Below are positions 36,679 through 48,577 of a DNA stretch of 64,000 bases, in pieces. The notes beneath the pieces were generated by a model, which saw only the letters and a list, made by a program, of their open reading frames with translations, was not told where the DNA came from and did not search any database. The translations under genes and the position numbers were made by a program. Origin of the DNA: Megalobrama amblycephala (taxonomy: Eukaryota; Chordata; Actinopteri; Cypriniformes; Xenocyprididae); NCBI RefSeq assembly GCF_018812025.1, contig NC_063050.1:9951015-10015014 (forward strand). Reading direction: 5' to 3'. Each line of letters starts with the position of its first letter. The stretch's first letter is position 1.

Positions 36679-38330
36679 GACCATCTCACCTGTCTCACCT
36701 GTCAAAGTTTAATGAGTTTGTAGATGACAAGCTGCCGGAAGTTAGCTACAATGAAAATATATGAGCTCCCATATTCTACATGCAGCTCCCGATCAGGTGG
36801 AGTTCAGGGGGATTTTGTCCTCAAAATACGGGCGCACATATACAGTTTTTGGCATAATATGCAAAAATGTTAAAATCAATCTTTATTATGTTACCACAGC
36901 ATTATAATACAAAACTTTTGCTGTGTTAGGGACCCAATGTCGCATAGAGAATTTACTCTGGCCGGTCGTAGTCTCACACAAACTCGTCAGTTCTAATCTT
37001 TGGTCAGAGGATGCAGTGTTAACTAATATATTTGAGTCGAATCGCTCCATGCTTGTTCATACAAAAATGTAGTTATCTTAGCCACAATGCAGCAACTTGC
37101 TAAGTCAGTGATAGACAGAAATCAAAAAGTCCCACATGATGTGCCACATGCTCCATTCATTGAGATCTCCATGTGATCTATCCTGACGCAGATTTGCTGA
37201 AATACCAGACTGCACTTAATCTGCTGGTCATAATGAAGAATCTAAAATGAATCAAGATTAACATTTATTGTTTGCCTGGCAGAATTAAACATAAATTTAA
37301 AAAAAAAAAATAATAATAATACATGGTACTGATCAGCACTAAATATAAAACACAGTTCAAAACATATTATTAAAAAATAGTTTCAAAGAGTCAGCATACC
37401 TATAGAGACACAGCAACTGTGTGGGAAGTTCTGCTTACAGATGCTTCCTTTGGTGGTTTGCCAAATCCCTTTAATTGCCCCAAATCTGACAAAAGGTCTG
37501 TAAACATTTAGCACCCAAATATTAATGCAGGTTTTCTCATGCCCAAAGGGTCACATGCTTGATTCTATTGATGCAGGAGTGAAACCATCTTACCAGTTGC
37601 ACCAAAAGTATTTATATTGACTTCACATAAAGCAGCTGAGACAGCAGATTTGTGAGATTTGCATGGTTGACTGAGGCCTGAGGGGAAGAAGAGGGTGTGA
37701 GGAGTCATGTCGTCCTGTGCTCTTTCTCACAGATCTCCTCTTCAGATTAGTGGGTTTCATTGTTTTATTACAGGTTTGCATTACTGAATTCAGTCTTGTT
37801 AAAATCCATGCTTGTTTAGGAAAAAGGTGGATACTTCCTGTTTTAATTTGTTTTAATTAATTTATTTATATACTGCAAAAGAAAATAAATTAGTTTAGTC
37901 AAATGTACTTTATGGAACACTGAATTAAACTATTAAAGATCACACTGGGAAAAAAGATCAAATTAAAAATAATAATAATAATAAAAAAAATCTATAAATA
38001 CAATAAATCTATAATCGATGGATTGGCACACACCTAAATGTGAAAAATGAATCAGTCAGCACAGTATTTATACATTTACCATGGGAACCGCTGTTGTTTA
38101 CTGCTTTCACCACCAGTATCTTTAAGATGAATGTGATGAACTGAAGAAACACTTCATTTAAATCTTAAGTCAGATAAAAACATTAAATGTTACAGTTCTG
38201 GTAAAACATAAAACTAAGCCTTTTAAATAGAATAATTCTGTGAATATTTCTGTAAAATAGCACTTTAATAATGAATTTTATCTGCTTGTGTCTGTTCTGC
38301 ATCTGTGTGTTCATTAACCATGTGTGAAGA
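36679..38330. other. Upstream intergenic of unit E, nothing recognised
   Basis: AT-rich sequence with short A-runs and AAT repeats (about 37298-37320 and 37960-37990). I see no exon, no clear transposon ends and no RNA gene. Confidence 0.5.
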
Positions 38331-38335
38331 ACTAG

Positions 38336-38523
38336 TTTCACTTCCCTCTTTATTAATCTCTCTATCTCTCTCAGAGGAAGTGGGCGTCTCCGTCACATTC
38401 AGCACTTCATGTTAAACATGTAACCAGGAAAGAAACACTCAAAACTCATCTGAACACACATCGAGAGCTTCAGAAGAACTGAATCTACTGACAACAGAGA
38501 AGATCATTTAATAAGAGAGAAGA
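38336..38523 (+). promoter_or_regulatory. Unit E 5' control block: EICE-like, short CT tract, PU.1-like, 5' UTR
   Basis: TTTCACTTCC is at 38336-38345. The CT tract is only about 16 bp (38357-38372), showing that the long microsatellite in other units is an expansion. AGAGGAAGTG is at 38373-38382, again 151 bp before the ATG. Confidence 0.55.
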
Positions 38524-40475
38524 ATGAAGATCATCTTGACTTTCACTCTGCTGATGATTCCTGGTAAGAATCTGAACTCAGAGTAAATCACTAAAAACAG
38601 CACAGATTTGATGAGGAGAGTCTTTCACTTCACTTCATGATGTTCTAGTGACTGCTGAAGAAAGTTCATTTCTGTGTAGTCTCATAAATATATTAAAGTG
38701 TGTTTGATGCTGGTTTGTTGTAGGAGTCGTGAGCTCCATCAGTGTGACGGGATATTCAGGAGGAGGAGTCATGATCAAATGCAAATATGATAGAGGATAT
38801 GCAGCAAATAAAAAGTATTTTTGTAAAGAACAGAAGACACTGAAGATTAGATGGTGCTCTGACCATATCAAGACTGATATTAAAGATAAATGGTTTAAAA
38901 ATGGAAGATTCTCTCTGTATGACGACACAAGATCAGCAGTCTTCACTGTGACCATCAGAGATCTGAGTGAAGAGGATTCTGGGACGTACCAGTGTGGAGT
39001 TGATATCTCTTTAGCTGATGATCCCTACACTGAAGTGAATCTGAATGTTATAAGAGGTGAGTAACTGAGAGCCTCAAACCCATGATGATCTCCACAACAT
39101 CACGATACTCAACACTGATTGTAATTACTGCCGTTCTCAGTAATTACTTATAACATAACAGATGCCATCAATAACCTTTTTATATCCTGATATAAGATTC
39201 ACACTCATAATCTTGACTTCATTCATAAATGTTGCAGTAAAGTGAGCAGATATGTGTTTATATAGGGAACAAAATGACAAATGATCTGAGTTTGTGTTCA
39301 ACAGATCAACAAATCAGGAGTGTGAGAGGATATTCAGGAGGAAACGTCACTATAAAGTTCAAATATGATATGCAAGAAGAGAATCCTTTGAGAAACATCT
39401 GTAAAACTGCAGCAGATCAATGTTTTGCTGTAATGATCATTAACAGAGCAGCAGGATGGGAACAGGACAGACGATTCTCTGTTCATGATGACAGATCTGC
39501 AGGTCTCTTACGTGTGTTTATCAGAGATCTGAATGAGATCTCATGTCTATCATGTTGCTTAAAATCATTCTATTCAAGCAGGTTTAACCACTTGATTATT
39601 TTTAATTTAGATGTTCTTTCTGTTTAACAAAGTAAAACCACAAACAACAGATAAAAAGAGGAAGTGTTTTTCTGCAGTTCATATGTTTGCAGTCTATGCA
39701 GGTAAAAGTGCAGCCTTGTGTAGAAAAATGTTGCTGTTTTGGACAATGAGAAACTGCACTGATCATAAAGCAATGGACAGTGTTTGTGTATGTGACTGAT
39801 TCATTCTTCATTTCAAACTTTAAATGTGACTGCTCTAATATTGTAACACTAACAGCTATATGGTTATTTGTTCATATCACATTCATATACTGTACTCATT
39901 TCTGTTCATGCAACAGAACAGAACGAAACATCCTCTAAGTTTATAAATGGCAGTTTTTTTTCACTGTCTAGATCTATATATACATATAATACATATAAAC
40001 TACAGGGGTGTGTGAATGCATGAAGATCTGGATGCAGTTTGAAAGTTTATGTGGTAATCTCGTATCACTACAGTGTTTGGCATTGCAGTATTATTGTGGT
40101 AATTTGGACACATTATTACAGCAGTTTTTAACTGTAGTTCAGGTGTGGTCATCTGGATACAGTAGAAGTGCAGGTTTATACTGCTGTAAGTCATTTTACC
40201 ACACTTGTACTATAGTTAGCTGCAGTTAAGGGTGTTCACCCAGTGACACTGCTATGTACTGCACTGAGAAACCACAGGTTTAAGCTCTGGGAAATCAAAC
40301 TAACAGCTTTCAATTCTATTTTCTAAGTGTCTGTTCGTTAGCAAACATGAATTCTGGGTAGTGCATGTGTGAATGACGTCAGTAACAAGCGTCTGTATCA
40401 TGAGAAACGAGATGACAAGTTCTGGGTGTGAAAAAAAGTGTCGTTTATAAATTCATTGTTTCATTTTCCAGAAAC

Positions 40476-40509
<34 letters not shown>

Positions 40510-40525
40510 ACAACAACATCATCAC

Positions 40526-40563
<38 letters not shown>

Positions 40564-40582
40564 ACAACAACAACAACAACAA

Positions 40583-40616
<34 letters not shown>

Positions 40617-43150
40617 TGCTTCTTTCTCATCAGTCAGATCTTCACCGTTCACAGGCGTTTCCAGATCTTCTACATCACTGGCGTCTTTAAACACATCAGC
40701 AGGTGATCTTGTGCTGAAATACAAACATGATTAATTGGTGTAGCTTGTGAAGAGGCCTGCTGATAACTGATAATATATTATTAAAAAATACATGATATTT
40801 TCAACTCAAAATTATAAAATACATTTGAATTGAATACTTATTTAATAATTAATTTAATAATTTAATATTAATTTTAAATTGTTTAAATTGTTAATATTAA
40901 CAACAATGACGACTCAATCTTTCTTGTTGGGCTGGTGAATTCACTGGTTGAAAGACAATATAACTTATAACTCTTAACGAGGATGGATACTGCATTTCCA
41001 TCCTCAATAGCAAAGTGTTGTGGTATGTTTTTTGGGTTTTCACAGTATTTGACATTGTGTTCTTGTCTCTTTAAACCTCAATATCTCTGTTTTAGCAGCA
41101 TTTTTCCTGGGTCAATTCCTCTTTGTGGTGCCAGATCAATACTAAATTTACTAAATAAAAATCTAAACATCAAACTGTGTTGGAAAACGTGTTAACTTGA
41201 GTGAAGAATTTGGCGTTTTTAAAAGTTGAGTCATAGCCTATATGGTCCAAAAACTTTATTTAGGACAAACTGGCTGGTACATTCAGCTACACGCACAACT
41301 ACACAAGCATGAGACAAGACTGTTATTTAAACGGGTCAAGTACAATGTGAATCCTGCAAACCCACTATCATGATCTGGCCAATCTTATTCCAAATGTCAA
41401 GCTACGCCCATGAACCTTTTTTTAGATTTAACCAAGATTATTAGATTCTCTGATTATTTTGTTGTGTATTTTCAGGCTCTTCTCTGATCACCTCCCTGGT
41501 TCTGGTTCTTCTGGTTCTTATCGTCGTTGGACTCTTATTACTGTATATCTTCAACAAGCGTCAGTCTCAAGGTAAAACCTTTTCTTCTTTAGATGCAGAA
41601 ACTCTCTACACATATAGACAAAGAGCAGTGTTCATTTAAGACCTCTCTGAGTCTATATGTGTCCACTCTACAGTGCTAAAAACTAACACTGAAGCAGTGT
41701 TGTAGATAATTAGGTAACTGATTAATTAAGTGATGATTGAGCATTAGTGATGAACACCTGCTGTTAACAAGCAGAAACAAAAGAACTGCAACTGACTTCT
41801 AGCCACAGGCTTAGATAAAATCAACTGAAGATACAAAGACATTAAAGCCCATTTCACAGACAGAGCTTAGCATAAACCAGGATTAGGCCTTGGTTCAATT
41901 AAGGCATTTAAGTAGCTTTTATAAACCTTCACTAGAAAAACACTATCTTGTGCATCTTGAGACAAAACAATGATACTGATATATGTTAGGATATGTCAGT
42001 GCAAGTTTCTTTCAGTTACAATAGCTCAAACATGCAATCTAGTCTAGGACTAGTTTAAGCCTTGTCTGTGAAACCGGGGGTTAATCTCTCAAGATCTGAT
42101 TCAACAACTCCACCAGCAGCATTACCAGCTTCACTATAACTAACCAGACTTTATTTCTGTCACTCATCTACAGAAGCTCTTATTGAGAATTAACAGAGGT
42201 TTAGATGTTGATGATTTATTGTTTCATTTAGTCGCTATCATTGTGATCAGTGTTTGTTTAGTTGAACTCTTGACCCTTGACTTTATTTGCATTAGTTTTT
42301 CTTTGGCTGCTGTACGACACTTTTGTTATGGCAAACCATTAGCAGTGAGAAAATATATAATTATTATGTTGTCTCTTGGCACTTAATTAATCACTTAATT
42401 ATCTAATTAACTTCTTCAGTGTTAGTTTTTAACTCTCTGAATTGTGGACCCCTAGAAACATTTGGCAGTGTTAATTTAGCACCAGGGATTTTGCTGTGTA
42501 TACTGAGTTTAAAACAAAGATTTGTTTTCTGCATTATATTATTTGTTATTATATCAGTGTTGAAATGCATTATAAATAAATTAGGAATAATTGTTTTTGG
42601 CAGGTGGTGATTTGTCGTCTCAGACTGGACCAGGAAATCATGAAGTGGTGAGTCCAGTTACTGAATAAAATGATATTAATGTCTAATGCCTTCCATCCTG
42701 AAGATCTTCAGAGCTGTAAATAATTTCTCTGTCTCTTCTCAGGTTTCTCACACTGGTTGCGATTATGAGGAGATTAAAGACATACAATTACCCACAAACC
42801 CCTCTGATTCCTCCGACGTTCTATATTCCACTGCCCAATTACCCACAAACCCCTCTGATTCATCTAACACTGTTTATGCCACTGCTGAGTTTCCCAAAAA
42901 CCCCTCTGATTCTTCTGACACTGTTTATGCCACTGCCCAATTACCCACAAACCCCTCTGATTACTCTAACTCTGTTTACGCTACAGTTCAGAAAGCCACT
43001 GGAGACTCTCAGTGCCACATCACATCTACTGAGGGTCTGAATTACACAGTGGTGAATTTCCACAAGGAATCAGACTGTCCTGACAGTGTCAGTTTCAGGA
43101 ATAATCAGGATTACAGTGAATACTCTACTGTCAATCATCTCACTGCTTGA
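38524..43150 (+). CDS. Unit E: single-Ig-domain inhibitory-type CD300-like receptor with ITIM array, 383 aa
   Basis: Exons: 38524-38563, 38724-39056, 40472-40702, 41476-41571, 42604-42647, 42743-43150. All are in frame (383 aa plus stop). D1 (to residue 124) has MIKCKY, YFCKE, RWCSD and YQCGV. D2 survives only as a truncated exon at 39305-39537 and must be skipped. The stalk (125-201) is almost pure Ser/Thr from TCA and ACA triplets. The TM (202-233) has no charge and is followed by FNKRQ. The tail (234-383) has four 17-residue repeats with Tyr276, 293, 310 and 327. It also has three motifs fitting (S/I/V/L)xYxx(I/V/L): SVYATV (Tyr327), LNYTVV (Tyr349) and SEYSTV (Tyr375). ITIMs recruit SHP-1/SHP-2, so an inhibitory role is inferred. 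This is the longest tail in the array. Confidence 0.85.
39305..39537 (+). pseudogene. Truncated D2 Ig exon of unit E
   Basis: It has a good acceptor (GTTCAACAG) and matches D2 of units A-C (DQQIRSVRGYSGGNV, RRFSVHDDRSAGLL) as far as IRDLNE. The homology then stops abruptly. The last strands (NDSGEYQ) and the donor are gone, so it cannot be spliced to a downstream exon. The Cys position reads Phe (TIKFKY). Confidence 0.8.
39538..40471. other. Intron of unit E downstream of the D2 relic
   Basis: Non-coding. The stretch at 40010-40230 contains many short words such as TGTGGTAAT and CATCTGGATAC and has partial dyad symmetry. No transposon ends are clear. The run before the stalk exon (40472) provides its polypyrimidine tract and CAG. 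Confidence 0.5.
40482..40618. repeat. Coding (TCA)n/(ACA)n microsatellite in unit E stalk
   Basis: Tandem TCA and ACA triplets within the stalk exon encode poly-Ser and poly-Thr. It is in frame and a multiple of three. Confidence 0.9.
41667..42502. mobile_element. DNA transposon in unit E intron, related to 27651-29811
   Basis: Left AACACTGAAGCAGTGTT at about 41685-41701 faces right TTCTTCAGTGTTAG at about 42413-42426. The right end TTTTGCTGTGTATA resembles the TTTACTGTGTATA end in unit D. Inside, GATGAACACCTGCTGTTAAC also recurs at 51600-51619 in unit F, so the same family invaded introns of three units. Borders are approximate. Confidence 0.5.
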
Positions 43151-43181
43151 TGAACCACAGCAAAGGATGTAAATCAACTAA

Positions 43182-43740
43182 ATGTTTGAATATTTGAACC
43201 TTGTCTTAGGCATTAAGTTTCATGTAGCTCCGCCTGCTTTGCTGGTCCCATCCGGTTCCCAAACTCTGCTTCCTTCACTGATTCCTCCAGTTTCTTTGCT
43301 GGTTTTGTCAAGTTCCCCAGCATTGCCACCTCCTTCCCTCCAGCTTCACACAGAGACCCTTGTTTTTAAGACTCCATCTTGTTCTGTGATTACGCTGTCT
43401 CCACCATGGACTTCCTTCTGCTCCACCAGGTTCCTCACTCCCACTGGCTTTACCATGGTCCTTGGATCCTCCGACTCCACCTTGACCATCCGGTCCAGTG
43501 GCGTCACTCTGCTTTTTCAGCCCTCTGGCTTCATCTTTGTCTCCAGCCTTCCTAATTCCGCCTCCATCTCTCCACCCTGCACTGTACTGCCTAAGGTATC
43601 GCTGCGGGTCTTTATCCCTCAGGCTCTGTCAAGACATACCACTCCATCTCTCCACCCCCTCATCACCCCAATCCTTCCCTCCATCTGACATCCATCATCG
43701 AGGTGATGCTGCATATCCTGATTCTTTGGTGTAGTTTTTG
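43182..43740 (+). repeat. Pro/Ser-rich interspersed repeat downstream of unit E
   Basis: C/T-rich sequence of GGCTCCACC/TTCC-type words in the same style as 8186-9730. It gives a 168-codon open frame with no recognisable domain. It probably belongs to the same retroelement-like class and is not treated as a gene. Confidence 0.4.
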
Positions 43741-44482
43741 TTTAAAGATACAATGTGTAAGATATTTGTATTAAAATATCAAAAAAACACTAGAACAGTG
43801 TTATATATTTTCTTGACTTGTGTACTTAGATTATCCCAAATGTTTCCAAGAATGTTTAAATCCAGAAAAATCAGCAATTTTAACTAGGACACGGACCTTG
43901 TCCATGCGTTGCCTATCAATGACATACGCATGTTACCGTCGATTTCTGGTCTTATTTTGTAGAAACCATATAAACACCAAGACGCTTTTGAATAAGTAAC
44001 CCCTAGCAGCAAAAACCTACATACTGTGCCTTTAAGGAGTGTTATTTATTGTATAAGGAGTATGGACACATCCAGTTTTGTTGATTTCTGTTCAAGGACT
44101 CTTATTTTGATTTTCATTTCATTCATTGGTTCTTAGTTCATGTCTCTTTGGTGTTAATGGTTTCTAACTATGTTCTAACTTATTTTCTTTGTTACTAGTT
44201 ATATTTCTCGCTTGTGTCAAGTTTATCATTATCCTGTGCATGTATACTTATTTGTTCTGTTAATTGTCAGTTATTGAATTTGTGTTTGCCTATTGATTTC
44301 TCTGACCATAGTAGACACTCTTGTGATAGTAGGAGTGAAGGTGACAACACCGCCTACTATGGTCAGTCACAGAATTTGATGGTCACAGAATTTGGTGCGA
44401 CGCCAGTACTGTTGAAAACGTTTATTTAATAAAACTGCTGCAGTATAGATCCTAGTCTCTACTCTTTTCTGCTCAGACTTAA
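43741..44482. other. Repeat-derived 3' flank of unit E
   Basis: It contains a GACCATAGTAG / CTACTATGGTC inverted pair (44304-44314 and 44353-44363) that may form a stem. AATAAA at 44428-44433 could serve as a distal polyA signal, but it lies in repeat sequence 1.3 kb after the stop. No exon is seen. Confidence 0.4.
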
Positions 44483-46808
44483 AGGTGCCCTAGATTCAAA
44501 AATTGAATTTATCTCGGCATAGTTAAATAACAAGAGTTCAGTACATGGAAATGATATACAGTGAGTCTCAAACTCCATTGTTTCCTTCTTCTTATATAAA
44601 TCTCATTTGTTTAAAAGACCTCCGAAGAACAGGCGAATCTCAACATAACACCGACTGTTACGTAACAGTCGGGATCATTAATATGTACGCCCCCAATATT
44701 TGCATATACCAGCCCATGTTCAAGGCATTACACAAGGGCAGGACGTCTGGATCTGTGCACAGCTGAATCAACAGACTAGGTAAGCAAGCAAGAACAATAC
44801 CAAAAAATGGCAGATGGAGCAATAATAACTGACATGATTCATGATAATATGATATTTTTAGTGATATTTGTAAATTGTCTTTCTAAATGTTTCGTTAGCA
44901 TGTTGCTAATGTACTGTTAAATGTGGTTAAAGTTACCATCGTTTCTTACTGTATTCACAGAGACAAGAGCCATCGCTATTTTCATTTTTAAACACTTGCA
45001 GTCTGTATAATTCATAAACACAACTTCATTCTTTATAAATCTCTCCAACAGTGTAGCATTAGCCGTTAGCCACGGATCACTATCAAACTCATTCAGAATC
45101 AAATGTAAACATCAAAATAAACACTGTACTTACTAGTGTTGTCACGGTACCAAAATCCCAGTAGTCGGTACCTATACCATGAAAATTTTACGGTTCTCGG
45201 TACCAATTTCGGTACCACAGCAAAATCTGTTTGAACTATTTTACTATTTTATATAGCCTATTTTAAAACCATTACATATGACTTGGAGCATGTGTGTATG
45301 TTTGTGTGTGTATGTATAGGCTACCTCAATGAAATAAATTTTGAAAAAAATAAATAAATGCTCAAATATCCATTTTGTACAGCTGGAAAAAAACAGCATA
45401 TGCTGGTAAGGTAGGTTTTGAAGCTGGTATGCTGGTTTGAGCTGGTTTATGCTGGTCATGTGCTGGTCCATGCTGGGCCTATGCTGGTCCTGCGTGTTTA
45501 TTTTAGCGATTCCGTCAGAGAAACAACACACTACAGCCTATAAAACTATGAAATAAATATCGGTAAATAATGGTAACCTAAATAATAAGAAAGTTAATTT
45601 TTATTTATATTTTTTTATTTCCACACAAAGATGCGTCATATAGCCAAAGTCCCATTATTATAGTCTTTGATATGGCCTACTGCTCTGCGCTTTGAGAGGG
45701 ATGTGGACACGAGCAGGAAAGAGACCATTTCTCTTTAATAATATCTTCATGTTTTCTCCTGATGTTACGAGCAACTGACACTTGTTGTAAAAGGTCTGAA
45801 GAGCGTGTTTTATCCTCCGTAGGGGCAAGACATTCAGGCTATGTTTGATTTAGCGCTGCCAGAGAAAACGAAAGTAAAAAATCACTAGCGTGTGTGAAAC
45901 GCGCTATACAAATAAACTTAACGCGCCTTATAAAGTCTAATAACAAGCACAAACTTTGTTAAATAGAAATTGATGTGCAAGCAAAAAGGTTTCTGCCCTA
46001 CGGTGTTTTTCTACTTTACCACAGTAAAGAATGCGAATAGCCTAATAGGCCTAAATGCGAACGAAAGAAACATTTATAATCCCCTGCGTGAGTGAAGATT
46101 TGTGAAAAGAAAGAGAGATTCCATGTTCAGTGGAATAACTAATGGAATATTGTTAAATTCTCTGATAATCAGGTGACCAAGATCGCGATTGGCAAAGCAG
46201 AATATAAAGCTTAAATGTATGGACTCACCTATACCTCTCATTCGGCATGAACCAAAATGTTTCCATGGCTGCGATGTCACATTTAATTTCTAACCTATTA
46301 TATCTTTTGTAAACAAAGCTTTGTGCTTCACTCGTGTCATATTCACGTAAATACTGGCACAGCCCTATCAGTGGGTACGGTACCGAATATACCCGGATTC
46401 TCGGTACTACCGGTACTATAGAAATGTGGGTATCGTCACATTTTCAAAATTTCAGTACCGACTTGGTACCGAAGTACCGGTACTTTTGACAACACTAGTA
46501 CTTACGCGATTAGACATGCTGCATGACGAACACTTTGTAAAGATCCATTTTGAGGGTTATATTAGCTGTCTGAACTTTTTTTTATGTTGTTTAAGGCAAG
46601 CGCGAGCTCTTGGGGTGTGGAGCACCAGATTTAAAGGGCCACACACCCTGAATCGGCTCATTTCTGATTATGCCCCAAAATAGGCAGTTAAAAAAATGAA
46701 TTAAAAAAAAAAAATCTATGGGGTATTTTGAGCTGAAACTTCACAGACACATTCAGGGGACACCTTAGACTTATATTACATCTTTTAAAAAAAAGTTCTA
46801 GGGCACCT
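44483..46808. mobile_element. TTAA-target element with AGGTGCCCT ends, split by a nested hAT-like element
   Basis: AGGTGCCCTAGA and TCTAGGGCACCT are inverted and flanked by TTAA (44479-44482 and 46809-46812). It is a sister copy of 28752-29709, and its extra length is the nested insert at 45134-46497. Confidence 0.8.
45134..46497. mobile_element. Nested hAT-like element with TAGTGTTGTC ends (1364 bp)
   Basis: TAGTGTTGTCACGGTACC at the left and TTTTGACAACACTA at the right are inverted, with repeated GGTACC/CGGTACT words at both ends. A perfect 8-bp TSD GTACTTAC flanks it (45126-45133 and 46498-46505). It contains a TGCTGGT minisatellite at about 45400-45492. No transposase motif was recognised. 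Confidence 0.8.
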
Positions 46809-46879
46809 TTAACAAATTTAGTGTAGCAAAAAATGTGACAAATACAGGAAGATTGCGTGTACATGCATTTCTGCAACAA

Positions 46880-47780
46880 CATTATGAACGGTAGCTTGTA
46901 AAGGGCTCGGTTAACTCACAGGTCCAAGATTGGGCGTAACCCACCGCCTTTCTTACATACAATGAAGTAGGGACTGCTCTATCACGTCTTTTGCCAGTAG
47001 GACTGTGATTTCCATATGCAAGACATGAGCATCGACAGCCTTCACTGAGATGAACTGGATGCCCCTGAACTTGAGGGGACGCCGGGCGAACTGAATCGCA
47101 TAGCTGAGTCTGATGGTCCGAAGGAGCCTGCGAGATGGGCTGGGGAGCGCTAGCCAGGCTTTCAGAGACTGTGCAAGCAAGACCAAGGGAAACCTCAGAC
47201 GTACCCATGGTGTGGCAGCAAGGGACCTGGACAGGAAGCTTCGTGGTGGCCTGAAGCGGGGTCTGAGTGAGCGGTGCAACAGTTACCTGGTTCCATGGTT
47301 GGGCAGAGGGTGCATGAGAATGCTTGGTTGTGCTCTCTAACCGCCCGCTGCTGCCTGCTGACAATAGAGGAGGATGAGAGTGGTATGGTTCTGAACCGTC
47401 CACAGCTCTCTGTGTCCTGTGATAGAGGAGACTGCCCTTTCTTTGAAAATTTGGGCTGTAGAGCCAGCGGTGGAACAAAAAAACAAAACAAAACAAAAGA
47501 TTCTCCACCCGACCCTCCTCCTGGGGAGGGAGCAGTCGGACACCATCCTGAAGAGCTGCTCCTTCCATCTCTGGGTTGCCCGTCTCAGAGCCTTTTGCTC
47601 TTACGCTTGTCGCCAGGTTTGGTGGGGGTCTGGACGGGTTCTCCTGCTCATGGAAGACTCTAGGGCATCAAGTTGGCTCATTTAGTTAAACATTTGAAGT
47701 TGATTTGTCTCTCTGGCACGATTCCCAAATTGTCAGTCACTGGTGTGACGTCAAACGTGACTGACTGACTGAAAGGAAAC
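46880..47780 (-). mobile_element. DIRS-like retroelement fragment (RT N-terminal region), broken
   Basis: On the minus strand, translation at about 47030-47160 gives WLALPSPSRRLLRTIRLSYA, then IQFARRP and EITVLLAKDVIE. Continuing with a frame break it gives TSLYVRKAVGYAQSWTCELTE. This is the pattern of the segment leading into the reverse transcriptase of fish DIRS/Ngaro-type elements (RTIRLGYAIQFARRP, PYFIVPKKGGGLRPILDLR). Frame breaks and truncation make it inactive. The GTGACTGACTGACTGAAAGG stretch near 47757 resembles DIRS terminal sequence. Confidence 0.6.
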
Positions 47781-48343
47781 TAGAAATCTGCTGTAAGTCA
47801 TTCTGTGAATGTATTTAAATACATTCACATTTATATGGGAATATGTTTGTGCAATATATGTACAAATTAAAGGATAAAACTTTATGAATATTACATGTAC
47901 AGTAATGCTATGTTTGTCTTCATTTCTAAATATGTTATGTATCAATATATAGCCATATAGCCAGTATATTAAAAAAAACACTAGTATGGAAATGTATTAT
48001 GTAGTATGATATTTTGCAGTATATTCCCATATATTTTTGTCCTGTAAGGGCTTGTTCCTGCTATTTTTTCTTTTAGGATGCTTTTGCAAATTTGGTATTT
48101 GTAGCCAGGTTTGAATTGGAATTTCATTTTGAATTGTATAATGTAGAAAACTGTCATTGCTTTTGCTTTCAGCTCATTCGCAGCCAGATTAAAGTTTCCT
48201 GTTGAAATTATTTTTAGGTGTGGTGTGGGTGCTTTAGAGGACTTGATTTCCTGCTCTAAAGGGTGTATATCATATTAAAAAGAAGGCATCCTCCAACTAT
48301 CCAACTATTAAATTTTCCTCTCCAATGCTTATAAATACTATGA

Positions 48344-48374
<31 letters not shown>

Positions 48375-48388
48375 TTATTTTATTTATT
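47781..48388. other. Upstream intergenic of unit F
   Basis: AT-rich, ending in a (TTA)n tract (48348-48374) just before the CT tract. The EICE-like TTTCACTTCC of units B, C and E is missing here. No exon is seen. Confidence 0.5.
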
Positions 48389-48390
48389 TC

Positions 48391-48426
<36 letters not shown>

Positions 48427-48577
48427 AGAGGAAGTGGGCGTCTCCGTCACATTCAGCACTTCATGTTAAACATGTAACCAGGAAAGAAACACTCAAAACT
48501 CATCCGAACACACATCGAGAGCTTCAGAAGAACTGAATCTACTGACAACAGAGAAGATCATTTAATAAGAGAGAAGA
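48389..48577 (+). promoter_or_regulatory. Unit F 5' control block: (CT)n-CAG, PU.1-like, 5' UTR
   Basis: The CT tract runs 48389-48426 and AGAGGAAGTG is at 48427-48436, 151 bp before the ATG. The upstream composite site is not found. Confidence 0.5.

Noticed and set aside
40482..40618. Short regular repeats that might suggest a CRISPR-like array
   Set aside because: It is a simple triplet microsatellite in an exon, with no spacers, in a vertebrate genome.
40445..40724. Minus-strand frames rich in Met or Asp over the unit E stalk
   Set aside because: They are a by-product of the (TCA)n tract read on the other strand.
46882..47568. A 228-codon minus-strand open frame
   Set aside because: The real signal is a DIRS-like RT fragment in a different frame; this long frame is a shadow of broken retroelement sequence.
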